Below the pieces are notes generated by a model. That model made no database searches. It had not been told where the DNA came from and saw only the letters and a list, made by a program, of their open reading frames with translations. A DNA stretch of 14,736 nucleotides from Spirogloea muscicola. Taxonomy: Eukaryota > Streptophyta > Zygnematophyceae > Spirogloeales > Spirogloeaceae. The stretch is taken from assembly GCA_009602725.1 (NCBI GenBank), contig WELB01000001.1:1710667-1725402 (forward strand), in the 5' to 3' direction. This document shows positions 1 to 8,400 of this stretch, piece after piece (position 1 is the first letter of the stretch; every line of letters begins with the position of its first letter). The translations under genes were made by a program, and so were the position numbers.

Positions 1-80
<80 letters not shown>
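1..80. repeat. 80-base poly-T at the window edge
   Basis: The first 80 bases are all T and run straight into coding-like GC-rich sequence at 81. A homopolymer of this length at a contig end, with no transition, looks like a poly-A/T sequencing or assembly artefact. It could also be a genomic T tract. It truncates the 5' part of the first gene. Confidence 0.9.
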
Positions 81-84
<4 letters not shown>

Positions 85-3000
85 GCTGCCGCGGAGCGAG
101 GCGGCGCGGAGCGCGACGCAGCGCTCGCCCAGATGGCCGTGTACGCCCGGCACGTCGCCGCGGGCCAGGACGCCGCCCAGCAGCGGCTCGGTCCGTGCTC
201 CGCCCTGAGCGAGGCCGTCCATTGTCTGCCTAGCCTGTGGCTCCGCCAATGGAGCCGCTGACATAGTCATAAACACCCTCTGTATGCACCTGGCTGGCCT
301 TCACAGCCGCTCTCATACTATCAGCAGCCGCATTCTCCCATTGCCAGTCATCTGCAATTGTGGTTTAGCTGCAACGTGGGCGGCAGCTGATGCTTAAGAT
401 AGAAACTTGGTGGTCATGCCCTGCAGTGGACCTTGAGCGGCGGGACGCCGTGATGCAGGACGCCATCCTGGCCATGTTCACTGCAATCGAGGAGGTCGGC
501 GCTGAGTACCCTCGTTTGCAGCTAGTAACATGCCAATCCCCCATTATGTCCGGCCTTGGAGCTGACGATTCGGGGAGGGTCTTGTGAGGGCGCAGTGCAA
601 GTCGGCGGAGCAGGGGCTGCCAGCCAGGGGCGACGCCGCCGCTGCCTCTACCGGCGGTCTCTGGCGCACGCGCATGCTGGACCTCCATCACAGCAGCCTG
701 GCCTTCCTCCAGAAGCAGGTCCTTATCTGGCAAAAGCAATCGTGTCTAGTACGTGCCTGATTGCAAATTAATATTCTTGGTGTATTCAGTTGCGCGTATG
801 GATGGTCGGTCTCCTTGGTGCCGGAGCTGTGGCGGCAACTCTGACCACCCGGAGGCATTGTTCACGTTTGTGAGCAGCTTGGAGCACCTCAGACGGCGTC
901 GACGGCGGCGGCGGCAGCGACGGCGGCGGCAACACCACAGCGGGCGACAGCGTCACTGCACTCGGCGGTTACTGAGGCCCCCAGCTTGGGGCACAGAGCC
1001 TCCCTGAAGGCAGCGGTGCTGGGCGATGCGGACTCTCTGGGCCTGTACCTGGCTCGGCGGGAGCCCGTCGCCGCAGGCGGCGACGAGGCCGGCGTCCCCT
1101 GTGTCAAGATGGAAGTCAAGGACGAGGCCATCTCTTGCGCCACTGCCGCCGCCGCCTCTAATGCTGCTGCCTCCGTGTGGCTGCACCAAGGCGGCGCTGG
1201 CGACAGCGCCGCCACCCCAGGCTGGGGCGCGCCGCTCGATGCCTCTGCCCATCAGCAGCGGCCGCTGGCGCTGCAGCTGGCAGCAGTCGTGGACAACAAA
1301 GGGCGTGGCGGTGGCAGACCTGCCAGTGGCAGCTGCGGCGGAGGCGGTGGCGATGTGGGCTCCAGCAGGGGCCTGCATTTTCTGCGGGAGGACCTCCAGA
1401 TCCAGGCATGGGATGCGAGCCTCCAGCTGCAGCTTGGCATGCCCACGGGTGCCGCAGAGGCGGCCAGCAGCTGCGGATACGACGTGGACACCGCCAGGCC
1501 GTTGGGGCGCTGGTCCGATGGCTTGGTGCAGCGGGAGCCCAGCAGCACTCCGGGAGAGCCATTGCCCATTGTGCCGCCGCTTGGTAGAGATGGCGGTCAT
1601 ACGAAAGTGATGGTGAGAGCGGTACTACCTTTGACCAGATGTCAAGTTGGCGGCACATGGCCGCAACCATGGTCTGAAGTCAAGCAGTCTTTCTATTGAA
1701 GGGTCTTGATACAATCTTGATAGTCCAGTCTGTATCACATGTCTCATGTTCCTATTGGCAAAGCAGTATTACCAGTCAGTAGACGAGGCAGTGCCCCATA
1801 TGTCAGGTCTGGCAGCAGCATTGGGCCACAGCTGTTGGCCAGCCATGGTTGCCAGACGACCCTCATCGAGCTCCTCTTTGCTGCTGCAGGCATTTCCTGG
1901 AGAAGACCGGCTGCTGCAGCAGCAGCAACGCGGCGGGCCGGCAGGCCTTGAGGCAGCCGAGACTCCCACTATCAGGGAGCCCCCAGCGGTGGCGTCAGCA
2001 GCAGCAGCAACAGGCGGGGGGGGCGCGGCAGCTGAGCGGGCAGTGGGCAAGTCGCCCAGCCAGCGTGGGAAGCGGCGATGCCCCATCTGCCAGGCCATGA
2101 TTGCAGGTATCTCATCGTCGTATCGAAATCGATTTGCAATGCTTAGGGAGACTGAGATGTGCCTGCTGAGTATTGTTGATTGCAACAATCTTCAACAAGA
2201 ACAGACTGGCATCATTGTCGGCACAGCCTCTTCTTGCTTCGTCCAACTTAATGGGGCTGTGGTTCCTGGCCTCCTATCTCACCACGTTATAACCCTCATG
2301 CTCAGTCGTTTCTTTGGCTTTCTGCAGCTGCTGCCGCAGATTGCTCTCACTGCGGCCACATGTTTAGGTAAGCAGCGCTGCCTGAAATACATCATGGTTG
2401 CCTGACTTAAGCGTGTACTCATCAATCGGGAATTGTGAAGAGCCGCTCGATGACAACATACCTTTTTGGCTTGGCGCAGGCCGTCGAAATGGAACCGGCA
2501 GCAGGCGCCTCTCTTCCCGGCAGCGAGCAAGTGAGTTTAGCCCCTTATGCAATCTCTCAGGCCATCACAGGCCTGAGAGACACTTGACTGTCCTTGGAGT
2601 CTCGTCTTAACTTATCATCACATTCTGTATCTAGTGAAGAGCGATCTCGCGCCTGGCGGCGCCCTTGTTGTGGACGATGTTCTCATTACTTTCCACTTCT
2701 AGCAACCCTGGCTGTCCCAGCTTGCCTTTGAGCATGCCACCACCGCTCATGGGTCACTGGCATAGCCGGCTACAGGGGCCGCCACCCATCCTTGGCCAAG
2801 CATGCTCGGAGCATGGAGATGTGGCTGCTGACCTCCACCACGAGACTTGCCTGCAGGGGTGAGGCCAGGGTTGACGAGGCAAAGAAGGGCTCTGCAGCAG
2901 CAACTTTCACCTGGCCCGCGCCACAGGGTGGCGGCGTAGCCTCCGCCGCCCTCCCGGCTCCATGGCAGCGGCAGCAGACTGCGCTGGCTGCTGGCCTGGC

Positions 3001-3652
3001 CAAGGGCAGCCATGGCTGTGCCATCGAGAACGGTCGGGCGGACGCCACCACTGCTCACGCCGTCACAACGGTGCCGCCGCCCTTGGCCGAGGGAGACGCA
3101 CGCCCACCTCATCACCCTCCAGGCCCAGGTGGCGACGCCAGGCGCTCCTGGGGGAGCGCCACTGCCGCCGTGTCCACCGCTGCGCCTGTCCTGAACCAGG
3201 CAGGCGGCTCTGGTGGCAGCGGCGGTAGCGGCGTTGGCATTGGCGTTGGTGGCACAGCCTCAGCACATGAACTTGTGCAGGCGGCTGCGGCACAGCTCGC
3301 AGGGCTGAGCCACCAGCTGAATATGCACCTGCATCAGCAGCGTGGCAGTGGCAGTAACAGCAGGGGCGTCCACCACGTCAACTCGGCCGCTGCGATGGTG
3401 GCTGCTTTGGCTGGTAAGCTCAGCGACAGCGGCGCCCAGCAGCAGCTGCAGCAGCAGCAAGCACTGGGGGCTGCTGCGGACGAGCGGGCTCACAGTGGGC
3501 CAGCAGGCATGGCTGCGGACTTCCGCATGCGGCCGGCCTCGCACGTGACTCAGGCTGAGGGTGAGTGGGGCGCCAAGCTGCCCCTGCCGAGTGGTAGCGC
3601 GCCAATCCTTTCCCACGACAAGGCCAAGAGGCTCAAGACCTCCGCTTCTTAA
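81..3652 (+). CDS. Multi-exon gene of unknown function with a split CxxC/CxxCG zinc ribbon (5' partial)
   Basis: I do not recognise this gene. My model joins 81-190, 427-524, 596-718, 878-1612, 1890-2106, 2328-2367, 2480-2530 and 2857-3652, ending at TAA. Phases agree across all these junctions; the best splice sites are GCAG/GTATCT, TGCAG/GTAAGC and GCAG/GTGAGT around exons 5-7. Exons 1-3 encode helix-like sequence (DAVMQDAILAMF, MLDLHHSSLAFLQKQ). Exon 4 is Ala/Gly-rich. Exon 5 ends in KRRCPICQAMIA and exon 6 supplies ADCSHCGHMF, which together form a C-x2-C-x9-C-x2-C-G-H-x-F zinc ribbon resembling UPF0547-type ribbons, which usually have one more residue in the middle. The last exon is Gln/Gly/Ser-rich and ends in a basic KAKRLKTSAS tail, possibly nuclear. 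Exons 1, 7 and 8 and the region 780-900 are uncertain. A nuclear regulatory role would be only a guess. Confidence 0.55.
790..877 (+). other. Coding-like stretch with shifting reading frames inside the first gene
   Basis: After an acceptor-like TTCAG at 785-789, plausible peptide appears in successive frames: LRVWMVGLL (from 790), VPELWRQL (818-841), then DHPEALFTFVSSLEHL (843-890). The frame of 815-841 returns in the long exon starting near 878. This pattern would arise if one base is extra near 842 and the compensating change lies in the CGG run after 890. It may be a sequence error, a decayed exon or unrecognised splicing, so I left it out of the exon model. Confidence 0.35.
893..930. repeat. 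Imperfect CGG/GGC trinucleotide run
   Basis: This short run of GGC/CGG/GAC triplets is read as poly-Ala/Thr in the frame used by exon 4 of the first gene and as poly-Arg in another frame. Such runs are prone to length change and base-calling errors, which is relevant to the frame changes just upstream. Confidence 0.7.
2553..2580. repeat. Perfect 11-bp hairpin in an intron
   Basis: TCTCTCAGGCC (2553-2563) pairs without mismatch with GGCCTGAGAGA (2570-2580) around the loop ATCACA. It lies 22 bases into the intron that follows exon 7 of the first gene. It could fold in the pre-mRNA or be a chance palindrome. No function can be assigned. Confidence 0.75.
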
Positions 3653-4059
3653 GCTGTCTGCCAGCATGCAACCTCCGCATTGCTTATGCTTAGCTACATG
3701 CAGGTTGAGCACCTGCAGTGCCACAATGTCAGCTTTCTTCACCTGTTTTCGGCAATCATGACTTCAAGGCCTGTGCTTCGACTTGCGCTTACTAGGCTCG
3801 ACTTTTGAAATCCGTGGGGCTCTGCATTGGCATCATGACGAGGCTGCAACTTCTGAAGCAGCCCTTCATTGACATGCGCCTACTGTATGGAGATTGCGAT
3901 TTTTCTGAATCGCTGCAGCAAGCAACAAAACTCCCACTCACTCAGCATCGGTTATCCGCTTGGTGTGATGCCACGCCTTCTGGGGACCTCTGGCTGTGCA
4001 GCCGACAAGTAGCCATGACTCTGCTGTACACGTCAAGGGCTGGCTGTACGCTTGTCAGA
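3653..4059. other. Downstream of the first gene; no gene seen
   Basis: This is presumably the 3' UTR and flank of the first gene. I see no TGTAA (the usual green-algal polyadenylation signal) and no coding-like frame. The open frame starting near 3805 has no recognisable content and runs into the repeat copy that follows. Confidence 0.5.
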
Positions 4060-4350
4060 GACCCTTTCTGGGGCTGGCTGTTCACAGCCCTTGCTCCCTT
4101 TGGAAGAGCCACTTTCCTTTCTGGCTCTGGCCAGGGGACCGCTTCCAGGAACCCAGTATCTCTTACCTGAGGCTGCTGAGCAGGGGTTACTGAGTGCCTC
4201 GTAGCTGCTTAGTTTCTTCTAGCGCCCCGCGCGCCTTCTCTCTTCTTGTGCTTGTTTTCCTCCTGGCCCCTTCTCGTCCTTTGTTCATGTGTTTTGGTGC
4301 TGGTTTTCTCCAGCTCCTACACTCAGATGGGCGAGCCTTCCTGTCCTTCC
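4060..4350 (+). repeat. Partial copy of the dispersed 3'-end module
   Basis: This copy contains the hairpin GGGCTG/CAGCCC (4071-4090), a short frame ending FQEPSISYLRLLSRGY with TGA at 4191-4193, and the usual tail after the stop: TAGCTGCTT, a CTTGTGCTTGTTTTC stretch, CCCCTTCTCGT and GATGGGCGAGCC. It lacks the upstream YRMRL/RAGRALAAASG part found in the full copies at 10587, 13405 (- strand) and 14562. It is the only copy outside the 10.3-14.7 kb cluster. Its tail also carries a GCGCCCCGCGCGCCTTCTCT string shared with the inverted-repeat arms at 11278-11629. Confidence 0.7.
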
Positions 4351-4748
4351 GGCGCCCAATGGACCCTAGCTCGTTCACAGAAGAGCTCACGTCTCCTGCC
4401 AGCCTCCAAGGAGGCAGCTGGCTCGAGACAACCCCACAAGCACAGCGCCTCGGGCGGCTCGCCGTCGTCGCCGCCACATTTTGCCGTCTCAAGGCGCGGC
4501 CCACCCGGCGGCGCTGGCTGCCTGGACAGCCCTGCAACGTCTTCCCGCAGCGGCCATGGCCGGGGCAGCGGGTGGGAGCCCCGCGGCGCCGAGGCTCCTG
4601 CGCAGCGGCAACGCCGGGGCCGGCTCTGGCCGATAGCGGCAGCCAACCGCTCTTGTAGCAGCCACCGCCGCCGCCGCCGCCGTTGCAGCCGCCGCCGTTG
4701 TCGCCGCCGCCGCCGCNGCAGCGCGCCGCGTGTCCATAGGGGACATTG
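4351..4748. other. GC-rich intergenic block with a GCC run and an N
   Basis: GC-rich sequence ending in GCC/CCG triplets (about 4661-4722), with a single N at 4717 probably caused by the run. Open frames exist on both strands. One on the minus strand (4746 to 4489) begins MSPMDTRRA and is Ala/Arg-rich like a plastid transit peptide, but no downstream exon supports it, so I do not call a gene. Confidence 0.5.
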
Positions 4749-4754
4749 TATATA
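4749..4754 (+). promoter_or_regulatory. TATATA upstream of the tRNA-Cys gene
   Basis: TATATA sits 35-40 bases before the first tRNA base. Many plant tRNA genes carry a TATA-like element near -30 that assists TFIIIB placement, so this is a plausible RNA polymerase III upstream element. The internal A box (around GCTCAGTGG, from 4798) and B box (GGTTCAAACC, 4861-4870) are the main promoter. Confidence 0.45.
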
Positions 4755-4788
4755 GGGCGCTTAGGCAACAGGGAGTTGGTACGTCACC

Positions 4789-4882
4789 GGAGCGATAGCT
4801 CAGTGGTAGAGCAGTCGACTGCAGACGCTAGCGGCGCTCGGTAGGAATCGACGGGTCCCCGGTTCAAACCCGGGTCGCTCCT
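4789..4882 (+). tRNA. trnC(GCA): tRNA-Cys (anticodon GCA) with a 22-base intron
   Basis: A full cloverleaf folds by hand. The acceptor stem GGAGCGA (4789-4795) pairs with TCGCTCC (4875-4881). The D arm is GCTC-AGTGGTA-GAGC (4798-4812). The anticodon stem GTCGA (4814-4818) pairs with TCGAC (4848-4852). The T arm is CCCGG-TTCAAAC-CCGGG (4858-4874). The loop reads CT-GCA-G, then a 22-base insert (4825-4846), then A. The insert sits just 3' of position 37, the canonical site for nuclear tRNA introns removed by the tRNA splicing endonuclease. The discriminator at 4882 is T, matching U73, the known identity base for cysteine tRNA. The D arm and the GACTGCAGA context are also typical of tRNA-Cys. 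The intron is typical of a eukaryotic nuclear gene and argues against an organelle origin. Confidence 0.93.
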
Positions 4883-4903
4883 AGACCCGGCCCAGGTTTC
4901 GGC

Positions 4904-4907
4904 TTTT
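4904..4907 (+). terminator. T run after tRNA-Cys (pol III terminator)
   Basis: Four consecutive T lie 22 bases after the tRNA 3' end and are the first such run downstream. RNA polymerase III stops at runs of four or more T. Confidence 0.55.
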
Positions 4908-5461
4908 CGTGGTCCGGCAAGATACAGGGAAGTTTTCCAGTCCACCAAACTTAAGTAAGTCATAGAACTTTTAAGTGTTTTGAATGTGTAACGAATTTAT
5001 TGCCTCTGGGTTGTATACGCAATAAACGCAGCCAGATTTGTGCCTAGGCCAAAGTGTGTGCTTGTGCACAATAGATCATCGATAACTTAAAGAAAGTTTA
5101 ATCAATGATACTGTGTAAGAATATTATAGTCAAACAATTTCGAGCATTAAACGTCGCTGAGCACCATTTTGCATGAGAAGATCTAAAAGTACGTGATAAA
5201 CAACCCAGTTAAACCCTAACTTTCCGGCACTTCCTATGCTTGCAAGCTTTCTACTGGCTAGCTAATCTATACGGCAAGTGTACAATGCATGCCCAGAAGC
5301 AGCACTTTGAATTGACGAATTTGAAATGACGAAGACATGATCCTAAGCAACGAAGCTAAGCCCTATATTTGCAGCACAACCATGCTCACATGCTTCGTTT
5401 CAGCTATTTGACTTTAAGGCAGACTGAGCAACTGCATGCTCACCAGTCAGACTGCCCCCTA
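4908..5461. other. AT-rich intergenic island; no gene
   Basis: This stretch is clearly more AT-rich than everything around it and has no coding-like frame. It lies between the tRNA terminator and the ESF1 stop codon, so part of it is the ESF1 3' UTR. No TGTAA is present on the minus strand here. An AATAAA on the minus strand (TTTATT at 4997-5002) lies about 460 bases past the stop and may or may not be used. Small palindromes such as GCTTGCAAGC (near 5240) and TTGTGCACAA (near 5063) occur but form no larger pattern. Confidence 0.6.
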
Positions 5462-8400
5462 TTACCTAGACCTCGTTTTCTGACCATTCCTAGAGTCGCG
5501 AGTGTCAAACAAGTCTTCAACCTTGCGCTTCAACGACCTGACGAGCAACGTGAGCTCCACCTTCCACTTTTGCTTGGAATCCAGCGCAGGCTTGCTCTCC
5601 AACCCACCAGCTTGCGGCTGCCCGTTCGGCTCAGCTCCACTTTGGGTCCGCGATTCTGCCGCCCTTCGGCGCTGCTTCTCAGCGAGGATGTCAAGCTGGC
5701 CACTTGACCTGCCGCCAGGACCCAAGAAGCAGAAGATGCTTGTCAGTTGTCAGCAAGATTACATCAACAGTGGCAAAAGACGTACTGCGATGCCTGCTAA
5801 ATTGGCTTTCAGAGAATATTTGAATTGCTTGATGCACTGCCAGGAGGAAACGTCAGCCTACTTGCGGAACTGGGGGTCTGTTGGGTCGATCGCGAAGAGT
5901 GGCGAGCTGTACAGCTGCGCAAAGCGCGCGTCACGGTGGTCCACTGCCACCTCCGCAGCTCCTCCTCCATGGCCATCCCCGTCGCCGGCCTCCTCGTTGT
6001 CACGGCTACTGCTGGCCTTGCCCTTCTTCTTCGCCTTCTGCACCGCGGCCTTCTCCTTCCGGCCCCTACTCTTGAGGTTGTACCCCTTGGCGCTGCCGCC
6101 CTCTTGGGTTGCTGGCGCCTCAGCATCCATGACTAGGAGTTCGAGCTCCGCCTGCTCCTGTGCTGCAGCTGCTCGCTCCCGCTCCCTTTCCTCCCTCCGC
6201 CTTGCCCGCTCCTCTGCCGCTGCCTCTGCCGCCGCTGCCGCCTGCGACGCTACGTTTGCCCCGCCTGTCGAGCCCACTTTCACATCACCTCTCCTCCTGT
6301 CTAGGATGCCTCGCTGCCTGCTCGAGCTTGCACCACCTCCCTCCTCGGCCGTGTCTGCAAAAAATGGGTCGTCGAATAGGTCGTCGTCCCCGTCGCCGCG
6401 AGTAAAGAAGGGGTCATCGCCCTCGTCTGCAGGCGCGTACATGTCTGCGTCATCGCCGTCATGGACCTCCCCTCCTCCAGCTCCTCCTCCTCCAGCTGCT
6501 GCCGCAGCCTCCCTCTTCTTCGCCCGCCGCTTCTCCCGCCGCTTGCGCTGGTACGCATCCCACACCGACTCGACATCTTCGTCCCTCTTCTCTTGTCGCC
6601 GCACCTCCATCTTCTCAACCAGCTCGCCCAGCCCCGCGTTGAAGGTGATCTCGAGCTCCTCTCCTTCCTCCTCGTTTTCTTCCTCGCCGCTGTCGTCCTC
6701 ATTCTTAACGGCCTCAGCGTCACCATTGTGCTCCACGCACTGGCCTCCTGTGCTGTCCCTTCCTAGTAGCAGCGCCCGGTACTTGTCACGCAGCTCAGTG
6801 TGCTTGCCTTTGCCATTTGCATCCGTTCTGCCCACAACAGAGCTCCTATGTTCCTCTTGCTCCACTTGGTGCTCGCTAGAAGCCTCATCCTCTGACCCCT
6901 CCTCGCTGCCTGACGTAGATGCCAGGTAGTCCTTGAAGTCCATATCATTCAACTGCAGATATCAAACAAGGTACAATTCAGCCGTAATGCTACTAAATCC
7001 ACCTCAAGTGACATAGACATACAGTCTTCTTGCACCTTCTGTACCCTTCAAGGTCGGAGTTGTCCAGCCACTCTAAGCACTCTTGAGCCTGCTCGGCAAT
7101 TGTACAACCAACCAGAGCGTCCAGGGGGAACCCTCGACCTGGGCGGCGTCAAACTTGCGTCGCAGCGCCCGTGCGCGCGATGGCTCATCCTCGTCCCATG
7201 TCAGCTTCACAGAGCTGTGCTGTAACGCGCGTGTCTGAAAATTTGGGGCGACGTAGTCCTGCGGCACCTGGCAAACTCCTTCAGGAGTGGGTAAGAAGAG
7301 CCGCGTGACGTCTTCATTACTCGCCATATACAAAGTGGGTGCGAGTCCCTCTGAGGTAGAGCACCAATATCTGGTATCTCTCATGGCCCCGTGTTCCTAA
7401 TAGACTGGAGATGCAGATTCCAACCCAATGAGGACCCAACACTTGTGGGCCCTCTGTTATGGTGAGAGGATCATACATCGGTGCTTTGATCTCGGAGCTG
7501 CCGCGCCTTGAAGGACATTGCATCTGGAATGAAACGCAGGTCCAGCGTATTGGCCGAGCGCTCGAACTCCATGCCATCGCATGCTCGATACAGAGCTCCG
7601 CCGGTGGCTGGCGAGTCGCACTCTACGACTGCGTAGTAGTACCTGCCAAAGTAGTAGCCCCAAGCAATATTGGCAGCCAGTCAGGAACCTCGGCGCCTCA
7701 GCGCCTCTGCTGCTGTTGGGAGCTGGGAGGTCGCAGTGACACTCTTTGGTCTGATCTCACTACAATTAGCTGTAAGTATGAACCTCACTGAGCATATGCA
7801 TGACGATAAAATCGTCAGGATGTAATCAGCACCAGGCTCACGGGGCCAGATTTCTTACAGGCCCCCCCCAGGTGTCAAGCTGGAGTGGCAAAGGAATCTC
7901 ATGCATAATGACCTGAGCTTTGATTTCTCGTATGCCCGCAGCTGCTCCATGTCAGTCTCCCCTTCCCCCTGGCTGTCCTCGTCTGCTTCGCCAGCAGCAC
8001 CCTGCCAGCCATCATCTGCCGCCCTCCCATCTCCTCCCTGCGGTCTCACCTCCTCTCCATCGCTCCCTGTCTCTTCACCCCCCTCCCCCTCCTCCTCCTC
8101 ACTCTCATCGCAGTCAGCGTCGTCACCGTCCTCCTCCCCTACCTCCTCATCTTCACACACCTCCTCCTCCTCTTCCTCCTCCGCCTCCTCACTGACTTCG
8201 CCGTCGTCCACATTCTGGGCTGCTCCATCTTCTCCCTCCTTGCGCCTCCCTCCTCCCCCAAGCAAGACCTGGGGGCCCTGCATCTGCTCCTCCGCCATCT
8301 GCTGGAGGCCAAAGTCGGAGGGGTAGACGGTGACTCGAGCGATGCTGCCGCCCCGGGGCAGGAAGGACTGCAGGATTACCAGGATGTCCACAGCCTGGTC

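Noticed and set aside
4489-4746. Minus-strand Ala/Arg-rich frame like a plastid transit peptide
   Set aside because: It arises from GCC-rich sequence containing an N, has no downstream exon, and its ATG sits only about 3 bases after CTATATACA, leaving almost no 5' UTR.
5205-5225. CCCTAAC-like string suggesting telomere repeat
   Set aside because: There is only one copy of AAACCCTAAC and no array, so it is chance in AT-rich sequence.
5502-6929. Long plus-strand open frame (475 codons), Ser/Pro-rich
   Set aside because: It is the antisense of ESF1 exons 7 and 8. Its composition is the mirror of acidic and basic runs, and the minus strand matches a known family with exact splice phases.
7901-8326. 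Plus-strand Ser/Pro-rich open frames
   Set aside because: They are the antisense of the Glu/Asp-coding run in ESF1 exon 4.
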